NCBI GenBank assembly: GCA_013153765.1
Contig: JAADDT010000058.1
Span: 1 to 6,155, forward strand
DNA length: 6,155 nt
Direction: 5' to 3'
DNA from: Aquificota bacterium
Lineage (GTDB): Bacteria; Aquificota; Aquificia; Aquificales; Hydrogenothermaceae
Below, piece by piece: positions 1 through 5,668 of the stretch. Under the pieces are notes generated by a model, which saw only the letters and a program-made list of their open reading frames with translations, made no database searches and had not been told where the DNA came from. Made by a program: the position numbers and the translations under genes. Every line of letters starts with the position of its first letter. Position 1 is the stretch's first letter.

Positions 1-85
1 TCCCATTCCGAACCCGGCAGTTAAGCTCCCCAGCGCCTATGATACTGGCCGCGAGAGCGGTCGGGAAAGTTGGTCGGTGCCGGAG
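1..85 (+). rRNA. rrf: 5S ribosomal RNA, 3' part (5' end cut by window edge)
   Basis: The first bases match the conserved core of bacterial 5S rRNA: a CCCATTCCGAACCCGG block, then GTTAAGC, then CCAGCGCC, then a GGTCGGTGCCGG block close to the 3' end. By comparison with the usual length of about 115-120 nt, some 30-35 nt at the 5' end are missing to the left of the window. The 3' end is set by homology and could shift by 2-3 bases. The RNA is the 5S component of the large ribosomal subunit and normally closes a 16S-23S-5S operon, so the rest of that operon probably lies just outside. Its 3' end nearly touches the stop codon of the converging DUF3108 gene, and no hairpin-plus-T-run terminator is visible between them. 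Confidence 0.95.
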
Positions 86-87
86 TT

Positions 88-759
88 TTAATCTATTTTC
101 TCCAGTTTCACAATTCCCGCCTTTATGTTTATAATCCCTTTTACCACTTTATCAACGAACAGGCTTACCCATATCTTCCACACGCCTACAGGCTGGAGAA
201 GTCCGCCTACTTTGATGTTTGACGGATTTATCTCTGCGTAAAGGTACTTGCCGTCAAGCTTTCTGTTCTGGTAAGGGACGTAGTACGCCTTTCCGTTAAA
301 AAATATTCTCCTTTCAATAGGCTTGTTCTCCTTTATCATCTTTACGTAATACAGACCTGCGGTGAAGGGATCAATAAAGCCTTCGTTTTTGATTTTTTTT
401 CCCGTATGTTTCTGTTTGTTTTTTTCCACGGATATTTTTGAAAAATTTACCCATTTATCGGTGAATATGTAGTGGTGTATCTCTACGTTGTTTTTTTCCT
501 TCCTGTAAAAATAAAACTCTTTACTTTTAAAGTCTTTAGTTGCCACGGCGTAGCCTTTGTAGTGTATTCCCTTCAGGGCACCTACAACGCCGACTGTCTT
601 TGCATCAACGAAGGATTTTATCTCGTTTTCCTCAAATGTGTACTGTACGCATACCTTTGCCACATCAAAGAAAAGGTACTCTATCCTGTAGCAGGTCTTT
701 ATCGTACTTCCGTACGCTCCCCCGATGAAAAGCAGAAAAATTAAAAGCAATTTTCCCAT
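88..759 (-). CDS. Exported DUF3108 domain protein
   Basis: This 223-residue protein starts with a typical Sec signal peptide: a Lys after Met-Gly, a Leu/Ile/Phe-rich core (about residues 4-13) and a small-residue stretch ending near Gly17-Ser18. The mature part is beta-rich and basic. It resembles the DUF3108 family in a YRIEYLFFDVAKV-like first strand pair and in a DPFTAGLYYVKM segment (about residues 131-142), where the family usually has a DP-x-S/T-A motif. Such proteins are envelope proteins of unknown biochemical role, and no catalytic residues can be named. The start is the ATG at 759; no clear Shine-Dalgarno site precedes it and the likely -10 box is very close, so the leader would be extremely short. 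The gene is AT-richer than its neighbours (about 30% GC in 421-480, against about 52% in 1501-1560 of the deaminase gene). It stands alone, between the 5S gene and the divergent deaminase gene. Confidence 0.75.
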   Translation of the reverse strand: MGKLLLIFLLFIGGAYGSTIKTCYRIEYLFFDVAKVCVQYTFEENEIKSFVDAKTVGVVGALKGIHYKGYAVATKDFKSKEFYFYRKEKNNVEIHHYIFTDKWVNFSKISVEKNKQKHTGKKIKNEGFIDPFTAGLYYVKMIKENKPIERRIFFNGKAYYVPYQNRKLDGKYLYAEINPSNIKVGGLLQPVGVWKIWVSLFVDKVVKGIINIKAGIVKLEKID

Positions 760-807
760 TTGTTATTATTGTATAATTTTTTTTAGTTTTTGTTGAGGAG
801 GTTAGGA
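760..807. promoter_or_regulatory. Divergent promoter region between the DUF3108 and deaminase genes
   Basis: This short region must hold the start signals of two divergent genes. On the + strand a perfect -10 hexamer TATAAT lies at 772-777, followed by a T-run. About 30 bases downstream is the deaminase ribosome binding site GAGGAGG (795-801), six bases before the ATG at 808. On the minus strand the same bases read TATACA at 775-770, a weaker -10 for the DUF3108 gene, with an A-rich tract behind it (complement of 777-790) that could act as an UP-like element. Neither direction has a recognisable -35 box. The two -10 boxes overlap, so RNA polymerase probably cannot occupy both at once. This is a reading of sequence motifs only. 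Confidence 0.5.
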
Positions 808-2121
808 ATGGCTTTGAAAAAAGCTGACCTGATACTTACGGACATAGATTACGTTCTTACAATGGATGAAAACCTTACTGTTTTTGAAAAGGCTGATATA
901 GTAATCAGGGACGGTAAGATAGTTGACATAGGAAAGGAAAAGAAAAACGAGTATTTCGGCAGGACTGTGGTCTGCAAAGGAAAGGTGGCACTTCCCGGTT
1001 TTGTTAACACCCATACACACGCCGCGATGACGCTCCTCAGGGGATACGGCAGTGATAAACCGCTGAAGGTCTGGCTTGAGGAATACATCTGGCCTGCGGA
1101 AGGTAAGCTGGTAAGCTACCAGTTCGTAAAGGACGGCACGGAGCTTGCCGTTTACGAGATGCTGAGGACGGGAACGACCACCTTTGTTGATATGTACTTT
1201 TTTGAAAATGCGGTGGCTGACGTTATAACGGAGGTAGGCATAAGGGGAGTGCTGTCAACCGGAATACTTGATTTCCCAACGCCTGCCGCAAAAACACCTG
1301 ACGAAGGTCTGGCAAAGACGGAGGAGTTTATCCAGAAATACAAGGACAACCTGTTTGTTTATCCTGCGGTAGGTCCACACGCACCTTACACCTGCTCACC
1401 GGAAACCCTTAAAAAAGCTTATGCTCTTGCTGAAAAGTACGGAGTGGTTTACCACATACACGTGTCCGAGACGGAGTTTGAGGTTCAGACAGTAAAGGAA
1501 AAATACGGCAGAACTCCTGTTGAACATCTGGACAGTCTGGGCGTCCTGTCTTCCCTTACGCTGGCGGCACACATGGTACACCCTACCGAAAGGGAGATAC
1601 AAATCCTTGCGGATAAAGGCGTTAAGGTTGCACACTGTCCCGAAAGCAACCTGAAGCTGGCTTCAGGGATAGCACCTGTTCCAAAGATGTTAGAAGCAGG
1701 CGTCGTTGTAAGCGTCGGAACGGACGGAACTGCCTCAAACGACGACCTTGATATGGTAGGTGAGATAAGCACCGCTTCAAAACTCCACAAGGGCGTCAGG
1801 AAAGACCCGACGGTGGTAAACAGCAGGCAGGCATTACTGATGGCTACAAGATGGGGAGCAGAAGCGGTTAACATGGGAGACAAGATAGGCAGTCTGGAGA
1901 TAGGTAAGTATGCAGATGTTGTACTGTTTGATTTTACCAAACCGCACCTTAACCCTGTTTACGACCCTTACACCCAGATAGTATATTCTGCAAAAGGGAC
2001 TGACGTTGACACGGTGGTTGTTGCAGGTCAGTTGAAGGTGCTTGAAGGTAAGGTACTTCCGCTGGACAGGGAAGAACTGCTGGAAAAGGCTAACTTCTGG
2101 AAAGAAAAGGTGTTGTCATAG
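808..2121 (+). CDS. mtaD: S-adenosylhomocysteine / 5'-methylthioadenosine deaminase
   Basis: This 437-residue amidohydrolase belongs to the MTA/SAH deaminase group, which converts SAH to S-inosylhomocysteine (and MTA to methylthioinosine) with release of ammonia in the cytosol. Family landmarks are in order. A small N-terminal beta part is followed by the metal-binding HxH (His69, His71) in a THTHAAMTLLRG motif. Next come GPHAPY with His191, HIHVSETEFE with His218 and Glu221 (metal ligand and proton shuttle), an AHMVH segment with His255, and HCPESNLKL. VGTDGTASNDD with Asp306 is the last metal ligand, and GKYADVVLFD marks the closing beta domain. Length and motifs are complete, so it should be active. 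The ATG at 808 is preferred over an in-frame TTG at 790, because a strong GAGGAGG lies at 795-801. The function clears SAH, a methyltransferase inhibitor, and adenosine-type SAM by-products. A related guanine or chlorohydrolase-like specificity cannot be excluded from sequence alone. Confidence 0.93.
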   Translation: MALKKADLILTDIDYVLTMDENLTVFEKADIVIRDGKIVDIGKEKKNEYFGRTVVCKGKVALPGFVNTHTHAAMTLLRGYGSDKPLKVWLEEYIWPAEGKLVSYQFVKDGTELAVYEMLRTGTTTFVDMYFFENAVADVITEVGIRGVLSTGILDFPTPAAKTPDEGLAKTEEFIQKYKDNLFVYPAVGPHAPYTCSPETLKKAYALAEKYGVVYHIHVSETEFEVQTVKEKYGRTPVEHLDSLGVLSSLTLAAHMVHPTEREIQILADKGVKVAHCPESNLKLASGIAPVPKMLEAGVVVSVGTDGTASNDDLDMVGEISTASKLHKGVRKDPTVVNSRQALLMATRWGAEAVNMGDKIGSLEIGKYADVVLFDFTKPHLNPVYDPYTQIVYSAKGTDVDTVVVAGQLKVLEGKVLPLDREELLEKANFWKEKVLS

Positions 2122-2658
2122 GTGCTTGGCTATTTCCTCAAGCAGTACGAGAAGGACGTTTTTAACGCTTTCCTTGTCAAGGGCTACCAGAGGCAGTACC
2201 TTTATGTCCTCGTCAAGGTCAAGGGCAGTCCTTATGTCCTTAGGGTCCCACGCTCCTTTCAAGTCCTGCTTGTTGCAGGCTACCACAAACGGGGCAGGAT
2301 AACGGGACTCAAAGTAGTTTATTATCTTCCTTGCCTCGTGGAAGGTTGAAGGGTCTGTAGAATCAACCAGCACCACAAGACCGACCATACCTTTTCCCAG
2401 TATGTCCCACATAAACTCAAACCTTTCCTGACCGGGCGTTCCGAACAGGTATAGGACGTGTTCGTCGTCAATGGTTATCCGTCCAAAGTCCATAGCCACT
2501 GTGGTGTGGTCTTTCTTTTCCTTTTCTCCCGTTCTGGTGGTTTTGGCTTCCGTCTGTACAGTCTGTATCTCACTTACGGTGTTTATGAACTGTGTTTTCC
2601 CTGCGGCGTAAGGTCCCGCAATAACAATCTTTATCTGCTTTTGTTTTTTAGCTGTCAT
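2116..2658 (-). CDS. Ras-like small GTPase, MglA-type (COG2229-like)
   Basis: This 180-residue single-domain P-loop GTPase has a G1 motif GPYAAGKT at residues 15-22 and a switch I region TTVAMDFG (52-59). Its G3 reads GTPGQERF (73-80), G4 is NKQD (129-132) and a weak G5 lies near VALD (158-161). The G3 lacks the usual Asp before TPGQ (Phe72-Gly73 instead), and TTVAMDFG and FGTPGQ are typical of the bacterial/archaeal MglA-like group. The protein should cycle between GTP and GDP and act as a switch with the Roadblock protein encoded two genes upstream. It has no membrane segment and no C-terminal lipidation motif (ends in KHL), so membrane targeting would need a partner. Its SD, AAGGAAGGA, overlaps the stop codon of the DUF4388 gene, which lies only 9 bases away and suggests coupled translation. 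It is the last gene of the minus-strand series, and its end overlaps the end of mtaD by 6 bp. Confidence 0.9.
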   Translation of the reverse strand: MTAKKQKQIKIVIAGPYAAGKTQFINTVSEIQTVQTEAKTTRTGEKEKKDHTTVAMDFGRITIDDEHVLYLFGTPGQERFEFMWDILGKGMVGLVVLVDSTDPSTFHEARKIINYFESRYPAPFVVACNKQDLKGAWDPKDIRTALDLDEDIKVLPLVALDKESVKNVLLVLLEEIAKHL

Positions 2659-2667
2659 TGTCCTTCC

Positions 2668-3363
2668 TTACAGTCCTTTTATTTTTGCCATTATTTTATT
2701 CAATAGGTTTTTGGTAAGTGCAAATCCTATTTTTCTTTTTTTCTGCTTTTTCCTTCTTATTAATCCTGTTGCAAGGAAGCCGTACAGTATCCGCTGGAGG
2801 TTCAGCCTGTTCATGTTAGTTTCGTTCAGTATGTCCTCAACGGTTCTGTTGCCGTCAATTAGGGACAGGACTTTCTTTTCCACACTGTTCAGGTGTGCTC
2901 TTCTGGCAATTTCCTCCCAGTTGTCTGACTTTTCAAACACCAGCTTCATATCGGATATTTTCCTGTCAACCTCTTCCTGAGTAAGCTGTCTGCTGAGATA
3001 CATCATTATTTTTTCTATCGGAATTGAAGGCTCTATGTCAGGGGGATACTTTATAAAGCCGGGAGTGAAAGAGAAGGTTCCTTTTTTCACCGCAAGAAGG
3101 ATGGGCAGTCTGGCGATAAGAAACTGGTGTAAGTCGTCCTTATCTATCCCTTCCTTTTTTAAAACGTGCTTAAAGTCAAGATCAAGGTATATGTAGAAGA
3201 CCTTTGCCACTTCCCTTATGTAAAGCATGTCGCCGTTTTTAAAGTAAACGGCAAACTTTTTGTCCGGAGACTCTACAACAAGGATACCGTCTTTCTTATC
3301 CCTTTTTAAAATCTGGAATATATCAATAAAATTGAAAGTCTCTAAGTTGCCGGTAATTGCCAT
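2668..3363 (-). CDS. DUF4388 (PatA N-terminal-like) protein with C-terminal winged-helix-like domain
   Basis: This 231-residue cytosolic protein has two recognisable parts. The N-terminal part (about 3-125) follows the DUF4388 pattern: GNLETFNFIDIFQIL, then a KDGILVVE strand, then FAVYFKNGDMLYIRE, where family members have a G-x-L...I-x-F-x-x-G series. The C-terminal part (about 155-205) reads LSLIDGNRTVEDIL, then LQRILYGFLATGLIRR. This is the short helical, winged-helix-like unit often joined to DUF4388 in bacterial signalling proteins. A dense basic patch (residues 203-211, RRKKQKKRK) follows and could bind acidic partners, RNA/DNA or membrane lipids. The opposite charge of the Glu-rich protein two genes upstream makes a contact possible, but that is only inference. 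DUF4388 proteins often sit beside Roadblock and MglA-like genes, as here. The ATG lies 2 bases after the Roadblock stop. The nearest SD-like site, GAGGA at 3383-3379, is rather far (15 nt), so translation may depend on coupling. Confidence 0.82.
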   Translation of the reverse strand: MAITGNLETFNFIDIFQILKRDKKDGILVVESPDKKFAVYFKNGDMLYIREVAKVFYIYLDLDFKHVLKKEGIDKDDLHQFLIARLPILLAVKKGTFSFTPGFIKYPPDIEPSIPIEKIMMYLSRQLTQEEVDRKISDMKLVFEKSDNWEEIARRAHLNSVEKKVLSLIDGNRTVEDILNETNMNRLNLQRILYGFLATGLIRRKKQKKRKIGFALTKNLLNKIMAKIKGL

Positions 3364-3365
3364 TT

Positions 3366-3725
3366 TTAGCCCAGACTTTCCTCAATTTGTTTTGCCGCCC
3401 TTTTGATCTCCATAAGGAGAAGTCCCAGCTTGGCGTTAGGTGGGGCTAAAACTCCTAAAACGGCAAGGTCTCCTATTCCTGAAAATATCATATAACCTTT
3501 TGACCCTTTAACGTAAAGCTGTTCAAGTGAGCCTTTGTTAAGCTCTGTGGTAACCCTTTCACCTAAAGACAGTATGGCCGCTCCCATAGCCGCTACCCTG
3601 TCCTCGTCTATCCCTTCAGGTAGCACAGATGCTATTGCAAGACCGTCAGGACTTACTAAAACAGCCCCTTCCGCCCCTGCGTCCCTGACAACAGCCTGTA
3701 AGATTTCGTCAAATCTGCCAGCCAT
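3366..3725 (-). CDS. Roadblock/LC7 domain protein (MglB-like)
   Basis: This 119-residue protein is essentially one Roadblock/LC7 domain. It has an N-terminal helix (FDEILQAVVRDAGAEG), a strand pair AVLVSPDGLAIASVLP with the family's typical D-G turn (Asp27-Gly28), and a helix rich in Ala/Gly (RVAAMGAAILSLGERV). A second sheet region follows (LEQLYVKGSKGYMIFSGIGDLAVLGVLAP), then a final amphipathic helix (about 98-117). Roadblock proteins form dimers, and in Myxococcus and Thermus the MglB type binds MglA and stimulates GTP hydrolysis. The same role toward the GTPase two genes downstream is inferred from context. The ATG at 3725 has a strong SD, AAGGAGGG (complement of 3730-3737). A small hairpin lies just upstream, between this SD and the stop of the preceding gene. 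Length is normal for the family. Confidence 0.88.
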   Translation of the reverse strand: MAGRFDEILQAVVRDAGAEGAVLVSPDGLAIASVLPEGIDEDRVAAMGAAILSLGERVTTELNKGSLEQLYVKGSKGYMIFSGIGDLAVLGVLAPPNAKLGLLLMEIKRAAKQIEESLG

Positions 3726-3741
3726 AATGCCCTCCTTCTCT

Positions 3742-3762
3742 GCTCAGTAATGAGCTTTTTTT
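3742..3762 (+). terminator. Terminator-like hairpin, pointing against the minus-strand operon
   Basis: On the + strand, GCTCA (3742-3746) and TGAGC (3751-3755) form a perfect 5-bp stem around a GTAA loop of the stable GNRA type, followed by seven T (3756-3762). This is the shape of a weak intrinsic terminator for + strand transcription. All genes around it run on the minus strand, so it would stop antisense transcripts, for example read-through from mtaD, which has no room for a terminator of its own. As minus-strand mRNA it is instead a small stem-loop just upstream of the Roadblock SD, which may influence translation or mRNA ends. The stem is short, so the terminator reading is uncertain. 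Confidence 0.35.
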
Positions 3763-4726
3763 ATAAAAGTTTTAAAGCTTTTTCGGTAAATCTCTCCCTT
3801 CTCTTTTCATCAATTATATCATTAGCCAGCTCATTTATCAGCCTTTCCAGCACTTCTTTTGTAAGTCTGTTTTCATCTATTTTTAAATTCCTTATCTTCC
3901 TTTTGAAGAACAGCTTTCCAACAGGTCCTATCTCTTTCAGCAGTTCTTTCTGTATTTTCATAAGCACCTCAGGATCGTAGTACTCCATTTCCTCCGGAAC
4001 CATTTCAAGCTCGTCTTCCAGCCTTACCTCTTTTTCTTCCTCCTGTATTTCCTGCTCCACTTCTTCCGTTTCCGCCTGCTTTGTTTCCTCCTCTACCGGC
4101 TGTATTTCCTCTACTTTTCCTATCTGGTCAAGCTCCTCAACGAACCTGTCCTTTATACTGCCTGCCTCTATTTCGGTTTTTTCTTCCACTTCCTCTACAG
4201 GCTTTTCCTCCTCCAGCGTAGGCTCGGGAATTTCCATTTCTCCGTAAACAGCTTCCCTGCTTTCCTTGTGCTCCTCAACGGCTTCAGCCTTTTCTTCTGT
4301 CTCCGGCTTGACTTCTTCAGGAACTTCTACCGTTTCTACTCCCTGTATGTACTTGTCTATCAGGTCTTCCATCTCTTTGAGCTTTCTGGCAACGTTCGTA
4401 TGCTCCAGCTTCAGCAGTGCAAACTTGGGCTTTTCCTCCTCTATTACGGAGGCGATGGCTATGTCCGGTCTTACGAAGTAGATAAAAATAGAAACGTCGT
4501 CCCCTTCAGCATAGACGTACTCCTCTCCAAACTCGGGAATAAACTCGTTTACCTGATGGGACTTGTACACTATCAGCTCCAGCAGTTCTTCCAGCTTCTC
4601 CTTCTTGTCCTTGTAGATGGTCTTTGATATGACAGGCTTGTCCTGTATGAATATGCCAGAAAAGGTGGCTCCCGTGTTTAAAAAAAGCCTGTCAACGATT
4701 TCTGCCAGTTTTTGTTCTATTTTCAT
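3761..4726 (-). CDS. Acidic protein: putative divergent Roadblock-like domain, Glu-rich linker and helical C-terminal domain
   Basis: I do not recognise this 321-residue protein as a named family, but three parts are visible. Residues 1-128 have the order expected of a Roadblock/longin-like fold. A helix (2-16) leads to two strands (GATFSGIFI and KPVISKTI), a helix (41-64), strands (EEYVYAEGDD, VSIFIYFVRP, DIAIASVIEE) and a long charged helix (99-128). Residues 130-245 are strongly acidic and dominated by Glu, Val, Lys and Pro, with little predicted globular structure, and look like a flexible linker. Residues 250-321 are a compact helical unit (DPEVLMKIQKELLKEIGPVG, a basic KRKIRN turn, then two further helices) that recalls small helical domains at the C-termini of bacterial signalling proteins. 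It lacks a signal peptide and membrane segments. It lies between the HAMP and Roadblock genes, with 12 and 35 bases of spacing. The ATG at 4726 has GAGGGT just upstream. A scaffold role is inference. Confidence 0.6.
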   Translation of the reverse strand: MKIEQKLAEIVDRLFLNTGATFSGIFIQDKPVISKTIYKDKKEKLEELLELIVYKSHQVNEFIPEFGEEYVYAEGDDVSIFIYFVRPDIAIASVIEEEKPKFALLKLEHTNVARKLKEMEDLIDKYIQGVETVEVPEEVKPETEEKAEAVEEHKESREAVYGEMEIPEPTLEEEKPVEEVEEKTEIEAGSIKDRFVEELDQIGKVEEIQPVEEETKQAETEEVEQEIQEEEKEVRLEDELEMVPEEMEYYDPEVLMKIQKELLKEIGPVGKLFFKRKIRNLKIDENRLTKEVLERLINELANDIIDEKRRERFTEKALKLL

Positions 4727-4738
4727 TTTTACCCTCGC

Positions 4739-5128
4739 TTACAGCTCACCTTCTTCTAACTTCTCCATTATTGTTTTCATGCTTATTCTCATCCTTTCAA
4801 AGGACTCGGCAAGCTCTCCTATCTCGTCGTCCCCTTCAACCTTAAGCTCGTAATCAAGGTTGCCGGTGCTTATCTCCTCAAGGGCTTTTGACACCTCCCT
4901 TATCCTTTCAACCACCATCCTGTCAACCAGCATTCTTACGAGGAATATGGGAATGAGGAACGCTATCTGGATAACTACTGCGGAGATAAGGGCTTTTGTT
5001 AAGGCACCTTCAACCCCGTTAGAGCTAAGCAGGATGTAAACCAGTATTCCTACGAATATGGAGCCGATTACAGAGCCCCCCAACACGATAAGCGTGACGA
5101 TGTTCAGCACAGAGCGTTTACTGTCCAT
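4739..5128 (-). CDS. Two-helix membrane protein ending in a HAMP domain
   Basis: This 129-residue inner-membrane protein has two hydrophobic segments (about residues 9-34 and 43-66) joined by only about 8 residues, so there is no periplasmic sensor domain. The second segment runs into a HAMP domain (about 64-117). That domain has the usual first helix (VVERIREVSKALEEIS), a TGNLDYEL connector, and the DEIGELAESFERMR motif of the second helix. The chain stops about a dozen residues later. HAMP normally passes conformational signals from a sensor to a kinase, chemoreceptor or cyclase domain; none is attached here, so the output must be another protein. It is encoded directly before the acidic Roadblock-like protein (12-base gap), which suggests it anchors that set at the membrane. 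The ATG at 5128 is preceded by GGGAGG (complement of 5140-5145). A truncated receptor is possible, but no remnant of a lost domain is visible downstream. Confidence 0.85.
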   Translation of the reverse strand: MDSKRSVLNIVTLIVLGGSVIGSIFVGILVYILLSSNGVEGALTKALISAVVIQIAFLIPIFLVRMLVDRMVVERIREVSKALEEISTGNLDYELKVEGDDEIGELAESFERMRISMKTIMEKLEEGEL

Positions 5129-5167
5129 TTTCGTGTCTGCCTCCCTTCCGTATTTTTCGGTTTATTA

Positions 5168-5668
5168 TTAAGTTTCCTTAAGCCTCCTTACTTTTAAGAA
5201 ATAATATTGGAACAGGTATATTTCAAGTCCGAGGTTGAAAATGTTAATAACGCTGGAGACCGTGTGTACCTTTTTGAACTTTTCCTTTAGCCTTAAAGCC
5301 TCCTCTTTTTTACCCTGCTCCATAAGGTTGTAGTACTGGAGGTTAACTGTTCTTGCGATGGGCAGAACAGCCTTGTGAAGTCCCATATGCGTCAGCACCA
5401 GAACCATCAGACCGATTACGAAACCTTTGTAGTGGGAAAGTAGCTTTTTGTCCTTAAAGGACTTTATGCCGAAAAGCGTGTAAATAAGAATTCCAATTAT
5501 CCAGCCTGATGCAAAGTAGTAAGGGAATATAAGGTTCATAATCTCCCCTGCCGTCCTGTGGTCAAGGTTTGAAAACAGCAAGGGAGCAATAATAAAGCTG
5601 AAAGAAACGTTAAAGCCTATTAAAAAGCCTAAAAGCAAAAGTACCGCAAGGTCTATGTATTTATCCAA
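5168..5668 (-). CDS. DUF4149 family four-helix membrane protein (TMEM205-like)
   Basis: This 166-residue integral membrane protein has four hydrophobic helices (about 6-32, 46-68, 80-104 and 136-158) and charged ends. The pattern fits the DUF4149/TMEM205-like group: a first helix with GFLIGFNVSFSFIIAPLLF, a third helix ending in LTHMGLHKAVLP, a charged loop with many Lys/Glu (118-135), and a fourth helix entered by KKVHTVSSVINIFNL, where the family has a conserved H-x-x-S...N. Bacterial members have no established function, and no transport activity can be claimed. The start is the TTG at 5668: the codon directly before it is an in-frame TAG, and the next Met (residue 44) would remove the first helix. 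No good SD is seen. The gene overlaps the ndk end by 8 bases (TTGGATAA), so it is probably translated by coupling to ndk. A 39-base gap separates it from the HAMP gene. Confidence 0.82.
   Translation of the reverse strand: MDKYIDLAVLLLLGFLIGFNVSFSFIIAPLLFSNLDHRTAGEIMNLIFPYYFASGWIIGILIYTLFGIKSFKDKKLLSHYKGFVIGLMVLVLTHMGLHKAVLPIARTVNLQYYNLMEQGKKEEALRLKEKFKKVHTVSSVINIFNLGLEIYLFQYYFLKVRRLKET

Noticed and set aside
472..744. + strand open frames opposite the DUF3108 gene
   Set aside because: The minus-strand reading has a signal peptide and family motifs; the + readings have neither.
790..807. N-terminal extension of the deaminase from a TTG at 790
   Set aside because: The GAGGAGG ribosome binding site lies within this stretch at the right distance from the ATG at 808, so the six extra residues would be translated SD sequence.
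1485..1940. Open frame of 151 codons on the minus strand inside the deaminase gene
   Set aside because: It lies wholly opposite a well-supported enzyme gene, has no SD or family resemblance, and its Ser/Thr-rich composition is what the complement of such a gene gives.
3754..3784. Second possible hairpin, AGCTTT ... AAAGCT followed by TTTTT
   Set aside because: The stem is mostly A-T with a long loop, lies largely within the coding end of the acidic protein, and probably reflects AT-rich codons.
3750..3980. Ser/Phe-rich open frame on the + strand
   Set aside because: It is the complement of the Glu/Lys-rich acidic protein gene, and its hydrophobic low-complexity product is typical of such a shadow.
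4266..4853. Several + strand open frames (4266-4481, 4268-4627, 4617-4853)
   Set aside because: They overlap each other and lie opposite the acidic and HAMP genes. None has a ribosome binding site or a recognisable domain.
5148..5160. CCG-tattttt-CGG hairpin between the DUF4149 and HAMP genes
   Set aside because: The stem has only three base pairs and no T-run follows, so it cannot be called a terminator.
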